From contig NZ_JAYKZZ010000004.1 of NCBI RefSeq assembly GCF_035818675.1, positions 1-64,000 of the forward strand: DNA of 64,000 bases, read 5' to 3'. A program made the translations under genes and the position numbers. This DNA is from Parapedobacter flavus (GTDB taxonomy: Bacteria > Bacteroidota > Bacteroidia > Sphingobacteriales > Sphingobacteriaceae). The notes under the pieces are model-generated. The model worked only from the letters and a program-made list of their open reading frames with translations. It did not search any database and was not told where the DNA came from. Of this stretch, positions 8,130-18,038 are shown one piece after another. Positions within the stretch are counted from its first letter, which is position 1; every line of letters starts with the position of its first letter.

Positions 8130-11100
8130 TCTTCTTCTTTCGTAGTCAACTTATTTTTAACAACTTCGTCGAGGTGCTTGAAAACGACGTATAGCACGGG
8201 GATGATGAAGATCCCCAAGGTTACACCGAAGAGCATACCCCCGGCGGCGCCAAAGCTGATGGAGTGGTTGCCTTGTGCCGATGGTCCCACGGTCCACATG
8301 AGCGGCACCAGACCGGCAATAAACGCCAGCGAGGTCATCAGGATGGGGCGCAGGCGCATGCGCGATCCTTCCAGCGCCGACTCGACAAGGCTTAGTCCGG
8401 CGCGGCGTTGCTGCACGGCAAACTCTACGATGAGGATGGCGTTTTTTGCCAGCAGGCCAATAAGCATGATGAGTCCAACCTGCACATAGATGTTGTTTTC
8501 CAATCCCACGAGGTTCACCAGCGTATAGACACCGATAAGCCCTACGGGAACGGAAAGCATTACGGCCAATGGCAAGATGTAGCTTTCATACTGTGCAGCG
8601 AGCAGGAAGTAGACGAAGATGATGCTCAACGCGAAAATGAGGAATGTTTCGTTTCCCGATTTCCGTTCTTCCAAACTCATGCCCGTCCACTCATAGCTGT
8701 AGTTGCCGGGTAGGTACTCAGCGGCGGTTGCTTCCATGGCCTGCATGGCTTCGCCTGTGCTGTATCCCTCGGCGGGCGTGGCGTTTACGGCGATCGCATT
8801 ATAAAGGTTATACCGGTTCACCACTTCGGGGCCCATTGCCTTCCGCAGGGTGATGATGGTGTTGGCGGGTACCATTTCGCCGTTGCTGTTGCGCACGAAG
8901 ATGGATTTGAAGGACTCCGGGTCTGTGCGGTAATCAAAGTCGGCTTGCATATATAGTCGGTACTGACGCCCGAAACGGTTGAAGTCGCTCACGCGCACGC
9001 GGCCGTAGTATCCTTGGATGGTGCGCATCATATCGTTGATGCTCACGCCCAGCGCCTTGGCCTTCACAGGGTCGACTTCCAGTACATACTGAGGGAAGTT
9101 GGCGTTGAATGTGGTGTATGCCGACGCGATTTCGGGTCGTTTGCCCAATTCGTGGATGAAGGTGTCGGCTACGGCCCCGAAATCCCACATCGACCCACCC
9201 ATGCGGTCTTGCAGTACGAACTCGAGGCCCGAGAAGTCGCCGAATCCTTGGATAGTTGGCCGTGGGAAAACACTGAACTTGGCATCGGTAATCTGGGAGA
9301 GGTCGCTGCGGATGGTATCCATGACAGCGTTGATGTTCCGGATGTCACCGCGCTCGCCGGCAGGCTTCAGCTGGATATAGCCCACGGCGAATGCCGAGCT
9401 GGCGCTGGCGTCGATGGCGTTATAGCCCGACACGGTGGTCATGCCGGCAATGGCCTCTCGCTTTTCCAAGATGCTGTCTGCTTTGGCCAGTGCGTCGGTG
9501 GTACGGGCCAGTGATGCCCCGGGCGGCATGGACAGCGAGTACGTCACGAAGCTGTCGTCTTCTGTAGGGATGAAACTCGTGGGTGTCCGGTTCATCAACC
9601 ACACGCCAATGACGGTGACCAGCGCCAGCCCGCCAAAGGCAAGCACCTTGCGCCCGATCAGGAAACGGATGGCACCTATGTATTTGTGGGTCATGGTGTC
9701 AAATGCCGTGTTGAAGGCGCCGAACAGTCGTGAGGTAAAGTTGCGGCTCCTTTTTTTCTCCGCGTTGTTGCTTTCGTCCATGGCTTCCAGTTCGTGGTCC
9801 TTCGGTTTTTTCAGCAACAACGCGCACAAGGCGGGGGTAAGCGTCAGCGCATTCAATGCCGAGATCAGGATGGCTGTCGCCAAGGTATAGGCGAATTGTT
9901 GGAAAAACACACCCGATGGCCCCTGCATGAAACCCACCGGAAAGAACACCGCTGCCATCACCAGCGTGATGGAAATGATAGCTCCCGTAATTTCGCCCAT
10001 GGCGGCGTGGGTTGCTTTGCGTGGACCCAATTTTGTGGAGTGCATCTTCTGGTGCACCGCCTCCACCACCACAATGGCATCGTCAACCACAATACCGATG
10101 GCCAGCACCAGTGCAAACATGGTCAGCACGTTGATCGAGAACCCGAACAGCTGCAGGAAAAAGAATGTGCCGATGAGCGATACCGGGATGGCGATGGCCG
10201 GTATGAGTGTGGAACGGAAGTTCTGCAAAAAAATAAATACGATGATGAACACCAGGATAACGGCCTCGAAGATCGTATGTTTTACCTGATCGATGGACTC
10301 ATCGATCTGGTCGCGCACGCTGTAGGAAATCTCATGGTGGATATTGTCGGGGAAATCCTTGGAGAGCCGCTCCAGCACCTCCCGGATGTGGATGTCGATT
10401 TCGCGGGCATTGGAGCCGCTGGTCTGGAGGATGTTGAGCGTAAGTCCCGGGTAGCCGTTTACTTTGTTATCGCTGCCCAGGTTGGTGGCTCCCAGTTCGG
10501 TGCGGGCAATGTCCTTGAGGTAAAGCACCGAGCCGTCGGGGTTCGTCTTGATGACAATCTGTTCGAACTCTTCGGGCAGTGTAAACCGGCCTTCGTGCCG
10601 CAGGATGGTTTCAAAGGCCTCGTTGGAGGTTTCGCCGAATTTACCGGGGGCGATCTCGAAATTCTGGTCGCGGATGGCATCGCGTACATCCTGGGGTACC
10701 AAACCATAAGAGGCCATTTTTTCGGGATTGAGCCAGGTACGTATGGAGTAGTCGCGCGCACCTACCCGGCGTACTTCGCCCACGCCATCTACACGCGCAA
10801 GCTCACGCATCAGGTTGATCTGTGCGTAGGCCTGCAGGAACGTTTCATCATACAGCGTGTCGGGATGGTCGCTGAAGATGTTAATGGTCATGATGATGCC
10901 GCTTTGGCGGGGTTCCACCGTGATGCCCGACTCGATCACTTCGGCGGGAATACGTGAGCTGGCTTTAGATACCCGTGTTTGCACGTTTACCGATGCCTGG
11001 TCGGGGTTCGTTCCCGTTTTGAAAAACACCGTGATTTTACCAGATCCGGAGTTGGTGGCCGACGACCGGAGGTACGTCATATTGGCTACACCATTGATGG

Positions 11101-11302
11101 CTTCCTCGATGGGAAGCAGTACGGCACCCGCCACCGTCTCGGCGTTGGCGCCGGGGTAGGAGGTCGAAACCGTTACACTCGGCGGTGCGATTTCGGGAAA
11201 CCGCGTGATGGGCAGTTGCCACATCGATACCAATCCGAGGATAACAAGCAGCGTAGAGATTACGGTAGCTAATACCGGTCTGTTGATGAATGTCTTGAGC
11301 AT
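8126..11302 (-). CDS. RND multidrug efflux transporter, AcrB/HAE1 family inner membrane pump
   Basis: At 1,058 residues this is full length for the HAE1 family. The N-terminus (MLKTFINRPVLATVISTL) forms the first membrane helix. Two pseudo-repeated halves each carry a large periplasmic pore/docking domain and a bundle of six membrane helices. The proton-relay Asp pair is visible in VVDDAIVVVEAVH (about residue 410). The C-terminal half shows NAILIVEFAVQQRRAG and GAAGGMLFGVTLGIFIIPVLY. It uses the proton gradient to export compounds from periplasm and inner leaflet (known for the family). It lies between its adaptor, 88 bases upstream, and its channel, overlapping by 4 bases, which fits one operon. 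Confidence 0.96.
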   Translation of the reverse strand: MLKTFINRPVLATVISTLLVILGLVSMWQLPITRFPEIAPPSVTVSTSYPGANAETVAGAVLLPIEEAINGVANMTYLRSSATNSGSGKITVFFKTGTNPDQASVNVQTRVSKASSRIPAEVIESGITVEPRQSGIIMTINIFSDHPDTLYDETFLQAYAQINLMRELARVDGVGEVRRVGARDYSIRTWLNPEKMASYGLVPQDVRDAIRDQNFEIAPGKFGETSNEAFETILRHEGRFTLPEEFEQIVIKTNPDGSVLYLKDIARTELGATNLGSDNKVNGYPGLTLNILQTSGSNAREIDIHIREVLERLSKDFPDNIHHEISYSVRDQIDESIDQVKHTIFEAVILVFIIVFIFLQNFRSTLIPAIAIPVSLIGTFFFLQLFGFSINVLTMFALVLAIGIVVDDAIVVVEAVHQKMHSTKLGPRKATHAAMGEITGAIISITLVMAAVFFPVGFMQGPSGVFFQQFAYTLATAILISALNALTLTPALCALLLKKPKDHELEAMDESNNAEKKRSRNFTSRLFGAFNTAFDTMTHKYIGAIRFLIGRKVLAFGGLALVTVIGVWLMNRTPTSFIPTEDDSFVTYSLSMPPGASLARTTDALAKADSILEKREAIAGMTTVSGYNAIDASASSAFAVGYIQLKPAGERGDIRNINAVMDTIRSDLSQITDAKFSVFPRPTIQGFGDFSGLEFVLQDRMGGSMWDFGAVADTFIHELGKRPEIASAYTTFNANFPQYVLEVDPVKAKALGVSINDMMRTIQGYYGRVRVSDFNRFGRQYRLYMQADFDYRTDPESFKSIFVRNSNGEMVPANTIITLRKAMGPEVVNRYNLYNAIAVNATPAEGYSTGEAMQAMEATAAEYLPGNYSYEWTGMSLEERKSGNETFLIFALSIIFVYFLLAAQYESYILPLAVMLSVPVGLIGVYTLVNLVGLENNIYVQVGLIMLIGLLAKNAILIVEFAVQQRRAGLSLVESALEGSRMRLRPILMTSLAFIAGLVPLMWTVGPSAQGNHSISFGAAGGMLFGVTLGIFIIPVLYVVFKHLDEVVKNKLTTKEEE

Positions 11303-11316
11303 ACAGTCGTTCTATG

Positions 11317-11364
11317 ATAGCACACCGCAAGCGAGCGCGAAACGAGCCCGTAGCATCGTGCTAT
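11317..11364. repeat. Inverted repeat between RND adaptor and pump genes
   Basis: A perfect 7-base inverted repeat (ATAGCAC at 11317-11323 and GTGCTAT at 11358-11364) encloses a 34-base loop, all inside the 88-base gap between the two pump genes. It could be an mRNA processing or partial termination hairpin that tunes adaptor to pump ratio. No T-run follows on either strand, so it is not a classical terminator. Confidence 0.35.
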
Positions 11365-11390
11365 GAAGTCAATGAATAATAATCGGGAAA

Positions 11391-12563
11391 CTATTCGGCC
11401 GTGGTGGCGGGAACATTCAGCGGTTTGATGACCATACCATCCGACAATTTGTCCACTCCGGAAAGGACAATCCGGTCGCCGATGTTGACCCCGCTATTGA
11501 CCATATAGTGGTTGCCACTTTTGCCGGCAACCTCAATGGCCTGCCGTTTCACGGTGTTGTCTGCGGAAAGGGTATAAACGAACACCTTATCTTGCAAATC
11601 GGTAGTTGCCACTTGGGGTACGGTCAATACGCCGGGTTGGCGCTCTTCCATTTTGAGGGTGCCGGTGTTGCCCGAACGCAACACGTCGTTTGGATTGGGG
11701 AAGGTAGCACGCAGGCTGATAGACCCGGTGGTGCGGTTCACCTGGCCGTTGATGGCGTCGACCACGCCCTGCTCGGCATACGTCGACCCATCGGCCATCA
11801 CCAACGATACATTCGGAATCAGTTGGGTGGTGTCGGTCGATTCCTTGGTCGAATCTTGCTTCCCGTATTTCTTCCGGAAGTAAAGGAAGTCAGATTCGCT
11901 CATGGCAAAATAAACATACACTTCGCTGATGTCCGAAAGCTCGGTCAGAGGGTCGCTCTTGCTCACCAGGTTGCCGATCCGTTTAGGAATACGGCCGATA
12001 TATCCGCTCACGGGGGCCTTGATGGTCGTAAATTCTAGGTTGATGCGAGCACTGGCTACGGCGGCAGACGCCTGGTCGAGCGAGGCTTTGGCCACATCGT
12101 AATCTGATTTTGCCGTAAGCAGCCGCACTTCGGATATCACGTCGTTTTCAACCAATGGTTTCAACCGTTCGACTTCCAACTTGGCGTTTTCGAGTTTGGC
12201 CTTCTCCACGTTTTCGTTGGCCACGGCGTTGTTCAGCTCCTCTTGGTAGGGCTGTGCGTTGATCTTGAAAAGTTTTTGCCCTTCCGCAACGAAAGCGCCC
12301 TCGTCGACATATATTTCTTCCAGAATACCCTCAACCTGGGGACGTATTTCTACATTGACCTTGCCCTCTATGGTGCCCAGATAGTCTTTTACCGTCACGG
12401 CGGTGGTGGTATCAATGCGCTGCACAGGGAGTGCGATCGCGTTATCTTTGCCGTCGGTTGTCTTAGACGATCCCGTGGAACAGCTGAAAATGGCGAAGAG
12501 CAATAATGCCATTAAAACAATGGCTATTAGTGTTTTGGTGTTTAATCTGATGGATGTGTTCAT
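11391..12563 (-). CDS. RND efflux periplasmic adaptor (membrane fusion) lipoprotein
   Basis: This 390-residue protein has an N-terminal lipid-type signal with Cys at about residue 28 (LLLFAIFSCSTG). The usual adaptor order follows: barrel-sandwich/lipoyl half motif (IEGKVNVEIRPQVEGILEEIYVDEGAFVAEGQKLF), a coiled-coil hairpin (about 110-190), the second lipoyl half (TIKAPVSGYIGRI), a beta-barrel and a membrane-proximal domain. It bridges the inner membrane pump and the outer membrane channel. As first gene of the three on this strand it should carry the operon promoter; I find no TAnnTTTG box in the 167 bases before it. Confidence 0.93.
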   Translation of the reverse strand: MNTSIRLNTKTLIAIVLMALLLFAIFSCSTGSSKTTDGKDNAIALPVQRIDTTTAVTVKDYLGTIEGKVNVEIRPQVEGILEEIYVDEGAFVAEGQKLFKINAQPYQEELNNAVANENVEKAKLENAKLEVERLKPLVENDVISEVRLLTAKSDYDVAKASLDQASAAVASARINLEFTTIKAPVSGYIGRIPKRIGNLVSKSDPLTELSDISEVYVYFAMSESDFLYFRKKYGKQDSTKESTDTTQLIPNVSLVMADGSTYAEQGVVDAINGQVNRTTGSISLRATFPNPNDVLRSGNTGTLKMEERQPGVLTVPQVATTDLQDKVFVYTLSADNTVKRQAIEVAGKSGNHYMVNSGVNIGDRIVLSGVDKLSDGMVIKPLNVPATTAE

Positions 12564-12730
12564 GTTCGATTATTTTGTTGTCCTAGTATCTATTTGTTAA
12601 CGGTGCGGCCATAGGGTGCTTTGTTTCCGTTGCCTTAGCCGCCTATGCAACGAAATTCAGAATGCATGCCAAAAGCGGGTGACGGCCTGTGGCAAACATT
12701 TCTTCATGTACTGGTGTTATTGCTTTCGAC

Positions 12731-13531
12731 ATGGAGTTGGTATATCATATACATAAAGCGCAAAGCCCAATTATCGCGGCTGCCATCCACGATGGCCATC
12801 TGATTGCAGCACCGTTGCTCGATTACATGCATTTGCAGGAACATGAGCGTTTCCGCGAGGAAGACCCCTACACGGCCTACCTGGCCAACATGCCCGCAAA
12901 CCGCATCCTCGTACAGACCTCCCGGTTCCAGACCGATTTGAACCGGAGACGGGAAGAGGCCGTATACCGGGAGCCGGATGATGCCTGGGGGCTCACCGTA
13001 TGGCAGCCCACGTTGCCTGAACGCATGGTGAACCAGCTGTTGGTGGAATACGATCGGTTTTATGCCGATGTGGCGGAGCTGATCCAGGGGACCATCGCTC
13101 GCTTCGGCAGGTTTGTGGTGCTCGATATACACAGTTACAACCACCGGCGCCGCGACCCTTCTACCGAGGCGACCATTGGCGAGAACCCGGAGATTAATAT
13201 CGGAACGGCACACAACCATGAACAATGGAAGTGGCTGGGGCAGCAGCTCACCCGCTTTCTGGCCCACCACCAAATCGATGAGCTGTTTGTCGATGTACGC
13301 GAGAACGTCAAGTTCAAGGGAGGTGGTTTCTCCGAATGGATCAACCACCACTACGGCGAATATGGTTGCGTGCTGTCGCTGGAATTTAAAAAAACATTTA
13401 TGGATGAATGGACGGGCCGCGTAGCCATTGGGCACCTCCGCCAGTTGAGGGCTATGCTCGCTGGATGTGTGCCATTCCTCTTGGATAAACTCGATGAGAT
13501 CGTTAAACCCGTTTACCCGCATGGCCACTGA
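12731..13531 (+). CDS. N-formylglutamate amidohydrolase family enzyme
   Basis: This 266-residue soluble protein has the FGase-family signature D132-I-H134-S in VVLDIHSYNHRR. Other visible family features are an N-terminal AAIHDGHLIA segment and NIGTAHN near residue 156. Characterised members use a metal to hydrolyse N-formyl-L-glutamate. Here no histidine utilisation gene is nearby, so that substrate is doubtful; the neighbours are a DUF1704 peptidase (overlap 11 bases) and a GshB-like ligase. The enzyme more likely cleaves an amide made by that ligase (inference). The ATG at 12731 is preferred over a GTG at 12689 because family-like sequence begins just after it. Confidence 0.85.
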   Translation: MELVYHIHKAQSPIIAAAIHDGHLIAAPLLDYMHLQEHERFREEDPYTAYLANMPANRILVQTSRFQTDLNRRREEAVYREPDDAWGLTVWQPTLPERMVNQLLVEYDRFYADVAELIQGTIARFGRFVVLDIHSYNHRRRDPSTEATIGENPEINIGTAHNHEQWKWLGQQLTRFLAHHQIDELFVDVRENVKFKGGGFSEWINHHYGEYGCVLSLEFKKTFMDEWTGRVAIGHLRQLRAMLAGCVPFLLDKLDEIVKPVYPHGH

Positions 13532-15371
13532 CACCAACAAACACATAAGCCGTATCCGCGCCAAGTTGAAAAAAGGACAGCCCCTGCGCATGGCACTGCC
13601 TTGCGGGGGTGAACTTCACATCGACCGGCCGGTACCCTACCTATTGGTGTACCGCGTGCCGCCGAATGGTGAAGATGCGTTTACATCCACACTGGGGAAA
13701 ACGGAATCGGCGTACTTGGTGGCGCCAGATACCGCCGAATGCCCTACCACGCCCATTGTACGTGAAATAGCGGGAATGATGGCCGACCAGTTCGGGGGCT
13801 TTATGCTGCTGGAAGTGTGGCTCTCCGAACAGAGCGACTCGCCTACATTTACCATCCACCTGGGCCAAAAGAGCGCCCTGGCGGTTGCCGAGAAGCTCCA
13901 GTCGGAATTGCAGGGGATGCGCCTTCCGCAACTGCCGAACATTGAAATCGATCTGGCAAAAGGCAAGAAATTGCCGGCACCGCCTTACTACAATCAACTT
14001 TTCGAAGCCGAAGAAGCGCGCAAACGTGAAATCATTGTCATCGGATTGGCCATTTCCCCGGTCTATATCAACGAGCAGACGGGTGCGCCGTATCCGCTGT
14101 TCCTCCGTGCACTGCGCGAAAGCTTCGGTAAGGCATTGCGAAAGAGCTTCTTTGAGTTTGTACGCATGAAAACCTCCTATAGCGCGGCGCACTTCGAAAT
14201 GCTGGGTACTACGGAGTTGCACGACGGCGTATGGGATATTGACGAGCGCCTCGCCGAGTACAGTAACCTCTTTGACTTCCTGCTCCTGGTAACGCCCATC
14301 AATACGCAAGACGCATGGAAAGGCTTCGCCAAGAGCAAGTACCGTAGCAATCCGGTGTTCCACTACCGGCCTATGCCCATCGACCCCGAATTGATTAAGC
14401 GGAAACTGTATAACCTCCCGATAGAAGACCTCGCGGACCCGACCATTGGATACCTTTTCCGCGACAAGCGGAAGGAGGTAGACCGTATGCTCAACATGTT
14501 GAGCGACCGCGATAAGCCCGATTTTGTTTACAGCAGCCAACAGCTTTTTGGCAATATCGAGGAAGACCTATTAGAGACCGCGCAGGCTATCCTGGTGGCA
14601 TCCGAACGGCCACAGCAACCGGCCGACGAACCCGAAATGATCGATGCCGAAGCGTTTGCGGCACTGGCCAAAGTCGAATTGGACTACCTGAAGCAACAAT
14701 ACGACGCCGTATCGACCGCAGTACGTGTGCGCGATGACGTGGAGGGTGTCATGGTGTCGCGCGGTACACTCAACATCAGCAGCCGCTACCGCATATCCAA
14801 AACGCGCGCATTCGCCCTGCTGCAGCACGAAGTGGGAACGCATGTGGCCACGTATTACAATGGCAAAGCACAACCATTCCGGCTTTTTTACGTGGGCGTG
14901 CCCGGGTATGAACAGCTGCAGGAGGGCTTGGCGGTGCTTAGCGAGTACATTACCGGTGGCCTCACCAACCAGCGCATGCGCATCCTTGCGGCGAGGGTCG
15001 TCGCCGTGCACCATATGCTCGGGGGGAATTCGTTTGCCGATACCTTTGATATGCTCACCGAGAAATATGGTTTTAAACACGAGACTGCCTTTCACATCAC
15101 CATGCGTGTGTACCGCGGGGGCGGGCTTACCAAAGATGCGGTGTACCTCAAAGGTCTCCTGAATGTGATCGAATACATCAAACAGGGGAAGGATATCGGC
15201 CGGTTGCTCGTGGGGAAAATCAGGCAGGACTACCTGCCCATCATCGATGAGCTGATGCATCGGCAATTGCTGAAACCATCGCCCTTACGGCCCAAGTTTT
15301 TGGAAAAACCGTACATCGATAAAATCGAGGAAATAAAAAAGGACGGTACGGTGTTCAAGATGATTAATTAA
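13521..15371 (+). CDS. DUF1704 zinc carboxypeptidase-like protein ('flavohemoglobin expression-modulating QEGLA motif' family)
   Basis: This 616-residue cytoplasmic protein carries a zincin motif H436-E-V-G-T-H441 and the family hallmark Q467-E-G-L-A471, whose Glu can act as third zinc ligand and gives the family its name. DUF1704 is related to the eukaryotic MATCAP tyrosine carboxypeptidases (known), so removal of a C-terminal residue from a peptide or amide conjugate is a reasonable guess. The N-terminal 300 residues have no obvious motif. The ATG overlaps the end of the amidohydrolase gene by 11 bases, and the ATP-grasp gene follows after 75 bases. The usual annotation about flavohemoglobin says little about mechanism. 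Confidence 0.88.
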   Translation: MATDTNKHISRIRAKLKKGQPLRMALPCGGELHIDRPVPYLLVYRVPPNGEDAFTSTLGKTESAYLVAPDTAECPTTPIVREIAGMMADQFGGFMLLEVWLSEQSDSPTFTIHLGQKSALAVAEKLQSELQGMRLPQLPNIEIDLAKGKKLPAPPYYNQLFEAEEARKREIIVIGLAISPVYINEQTGAPYPLFLRALRESFGKALRKSFFEFVRMKTSYSAAHFEMLGTTELHDGVWDIDERLAEYSNLFDFLLLVTPINTQDAWKGFAKSKYRSNPVFHYRPMPIDPELIKRKLYNLPIEDLADPTIGYLFRDKRKEVDRMLNMLSDRDKPDFVYSSQQLFGNIEEDLLETAQAILVASERPQQPADEPEMIDAEAFAALAKVELDYLKQQYDAVSTAVRVRDDVEGVMVSRGTLNISSRYRISKTRAFALLQHEVGTHVATYYNGKAQPFRLFYVGVPGYEQLQEGLAVLSEYITGGLTNQRMRILAARVVAVHHMLGGNSFADTFDMLTEKYGFKHETAFHITMRVYRGGGLTKDAVYLKGLLNVIEYIKQGKDIGRLLVGKIRQDYLPIIDELMHRQLLKPSPLRPKFLEKPYIDKIEEIKKDGTVFKMIN

Positions 15372-15446
15372 CGGGGTCTGCGGGCACGAGGCAAACAAGC
15401 AAAACGGCAGATCAAAAAAAAACGGAAAAGCAAATAACAAAATAAA

Positions 15447-16454
15447 ATGACCATCACATTCATTGTCAATCAGGTGCGTAAAGAAGTGGCTGGGTACACC
15501 ACTACAGCGCTGGCTTATGAGGCCCATAAGCGTGGCCATACGGTGTATTACGCCGGGGTGGGCGATTTAGTGTATCTGGCCAACGGCAAGATCGGCGCGC
15601 ATTGCAGGGAGGTGCCCAATCGGGAATTCCGCTCGCTGAATACCTTCTTGGAAGCAGTGGTTGCCGAGGAAAAGACGCTCAAAAGTACCAAAAACTGGGA
15701 TGTGCTCTGGTTGCGGAATGACCCGGCCGCCGATATGGAAAACCGCCCATGGGCGCAGGATGCTGGTGTACTGTTCGGACAGCTGGCCAGCCAACAGGGG
15801 GTGTTGGTGCTGAATGATCCGGTAGGTCTGATTAAGGCATCCAATAAAATGTACCTGCAGTATTTTCCCGAATCCGTGCGGCCCCTGTCGGTCGTTACCC
15901 GCAACATGGCTGATGTGGAAGCGTTTTACCGCGACCAGCACCACCGGATCATCCTGAAACCCCTCAAAGGGTCGGGCGGGAAGAATGTTTTCCTCGTCGA
16001 TAAAAAAGATAACAAAAACCTGAAGCAGATCGTTGAGGCCATATGCCGCGATGGGTTCGCTATTGCCCAGGAATACTTGCCCGCAGCGAAGAAAGGCGAT
16101 ACCCGCCTGTTTTTGATGGATGGCGAACCGATTGTAATCGGTAAAAAGGTAGCGGCGATTCAACGGGTGCAACAAGCCGGGGAAATCAGGAGCAACATCC
16201 ATCGGGGTGCGAAGGCAAAGCCCGCTTCCATGACCAAAGAGATTCAGACCATCGTGGATGCGGTAGGGCCACTGCTGCGCGACGACGGGATGTTTTTGGT
16301 GGGACTGGATATTGTAGGTAACAAACTGATGGAAATCAATGTGTTCAGCCCCGGCGGACTTATCCATGCTAGTGAGTTCCACGGGGTGGATTTTATGGAA
16401 GAAGTGATCACAGCCGTAGAGAAAAAGGTCGCTGATATTGGGGGAAATGCCTAA
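15447..16454 (+). CDS. GshB-like ATP-grasp amide ligase (glutathione synthase family)
   Basis: This 335-residue protein resembles prokaryotic glutathione synthase. An N-terminal substrate-binding part has DVLWLRNDP. ATP-grasp motifs follow: IILKPLKGSGGKNVF (glycine-rich loop, about residues 168-182), IAQEYLPAAKKGDTRLF (about 207-223), and the metal-binding LMEINVFSPGG (about 294-304), close to the EINVTSP motif of GshB. The family joins a carboxylate to an amine using ATP. No gamma-glutamylcysteine synthetase is encoded nearby, so glutathione is not assured as product. It follows the DUF1704 gene and sits 8 bases before cardiolipin synthase, so it is probably co-transcribed with both. Confidence 0.88.
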   Translation: MTITFIVNQVRKEVAGYTTTALAYEAHKRGHTVYYAGVGDLVYLANGKIGAHCREVPNREFRSLNTFLEAVVAEEKTLKSTKNWDVLWLRNDPAADMENRPWAQDAGVLFGQLASQQGVLVLNDPVGLIKASNKMYLQYFPESVRPLSVVTRNMADVEAFYRDQHHRIILKPLKGSGGKNVFLVDKKDNKNLKQIVEAICRDGFAIAQEYLPAAKKGDTRLFLMDGEPIVIGKKVAAIQRVQQAGEIRSNIHRGAKAKPASMTKEIQTIVDAVGPLLRDDGMFLVGLDIVGNKLMEINVFSPGGLIHASEFHGVDFMEEVITAVEKKVADIGGNA

Positions 16455-16462
16455 GTTTGAGG

Positions 16463-17953
16463 ATGCATGTGTTGGCGAAGAGCCCCATCGATATACTGCA
16501 GACCGTAGGCACCTTTATCTATCAATGGTATTGGATTCCGCTTTTGGTGGTGTATCTGGCCGTCATCGCTACCATCCTGATCGAGAACCGGAACCCATCG
16601 AAAACCATCGCTTGGATTCTCATCATTGTTTTCATTCCCATCGTGGGAGTCATTATCTATTATCTTTTCGGCCAAAAGTTCCGTAAAATTAAGGTGTTCC
16701 GGGTGCAGGACCGCGAAAGGCACGCCCGGCTGGTCCGCTTCTGGGAACAGCTCAGTCCGCTTATGGATGCCAACCTTGTCGTTTTAAAGCAGTCGATAGG
16801 CCAGCTGAGCCGCGTATTTACCTTTCTGAAAAACCAGCAGGTGGCACCTCCCACGTTGCACAATGAAGTAAGGTTACTGATCAACGGTGAACAGAAATTT
16901 CCGGCACTGATCGAAGCTATCAAGTCGGCGCAGCACCACATCCACCTGGAATATTATATTTTCGACACCGACCGCATCGGTAACCAGCTTATCGAGCTGC
17001 TTGCCGAGAAAGCGTCTGCCGGCGTAGCGGTTCGGATCATAGCGGACGACTTCGGATCGCCAGGCCTCAATAAGCAACGTAAGCGCTTGGCCAAGGCCGG
17101 CCTGGCGTTTGTCGCATTCCTGCCCGTTACCTTTACCTCGCTAGCCAACGGTAACTACCGCAACCACCGAAAAATAGCCATCATAGATGGCCATACTGCG
17201 TTTGTGGGGGGTATCAACATCAGCGATAGGTACATCAACGATGTCCAACAACCGTTGTATTGGCGAGACACAGCGGTACAGATCCGCGGGCAGGCGGTTA
17301 AGGGGTTGCAGACCCAATTTTGGGTCAATTGGCACTTGGCAAATGGACCGTCCTTCAGTTTGCGTGATGGTTATTTTTACACGGCACCCGTAGTGCCTAC
17401 GGGCTCGGCAGCGGTGGGTTTCGCGTTTTGTGACCCCGGCTCCATTGCGCCGTTCAACATGGAGGCGCTCCTGATCGGGATAGCCGAGGCCGAAGCGTCC
17501 ATCCAATTATGTACCCCTTATTTTATTCCCAGCGACGAACTAAGTACCGCCCTCCAGTTGGCCGCCGCGTCGGGGGTGAGGGTGGAACTCATGCTGCCCG
17601 CGCGGTCGGATTCCTTGCTCGTGCAGCATGCTTCCTTCTCGTTCCTGAAGCCACTGTTGGCGCGTGGCGTATCGGTATACCTCTACGAGAAAGGGTTTTT
17701 GCATGCCAAGACCGCCTGCATTGATGGTAAACTGGCGTATATTGGCACGGTTAATCTCGATATCCGTAGCTTCTACATCAATTTTGAGGTGAGCGCCATT
17801 ATCCATGACGAGGCGCTATGCAACGATTTGAACAGACAGTTCGAGCAAGATAAGCTGGATAGCACGCATGTTACCCTGGGCGACTGGATCGCCCGCCCCC
17901 GATGGAAGCGTGGTATCGACTCCCTATGCAGGCTACTCGCCCCGTTGCTTTAA
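16463..17953 (+). CDS. cls: Cardiolipin synthase (phospholipase D family)
   Basis: This protein of about 496 residues has two N-terminal membrane helices (about 10-35 and 40-65), a PLDc_N-type segment around NPSKTIAWILIIVFIPIVG, and two HKD motifs: H235-R-K237 with D242, and H414-A-K416 with D421. These form the PLD active site that condenses two phosphatidylglycerols to cardiolipin at the inner membrane (known). The ATG at 16463 lies 8 bases after the ATP-grasp stop, so the two are probably co-transcribed; whether lipid synthesis relates to the upstream trio is open. Confidence 0.94.
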   Translation: MHVLAKSPIDILQTVGTFIYQWYWIPLLVVYLAVIATILIENRNPSKTIAWILIIVFIPIVGVIIYYLFGQKFRKIKVFRVQDRERHARLVRFWEQLSPLMDANLVVLKQSIGQLSRVFTFLKNQQVAPPTLHNEVRLLINGEQKFPALIEAIKSAQHHIHLEYYIFDTDRIGNQLIELLAEKASAGVAVRIIADDFGSPGLNKQRKRLAKAGLAFVAFLPVTFTSLANGNYRNHRKIAIIDGHTAFVGGINISDRYINDVQQPLYWRDTAVQIRGQAVKGLQTQFWVNWHLANGPSFSLRDGYFYTAPVVPTGSAAVGFAFCDPGSIAPFNMEALLIGIAEAEASIQLCTPYFIPSDELSTALQLAAASGVRVELMLPARSDSLLVQHASFSFLKPLLARGVSVYLYEKGFLHAKTACIDGKLAYIGTVNLDIRSFYINFEVSAIIHDEALCNDLNRQFEQDKLDSTHVTLGDWIARPRWKRGIDSLCRLLAPLL

Positions 17954-18038
17954 ATCGCAGACCACACGCGTTATTAAATGTTAAAATTTGGCGAAAACGC
18001 CCGAAAAAAGATATATTAGCGGCTTATTGACTCGAAAT

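Noticed and set aside
9794..10957. 387-codon open frame on the + strand
   Set aside because: It is exactly antisense to the RND pump gene and has no family features; the composition (many His, Gly, Asp) is that of a shadow frame.
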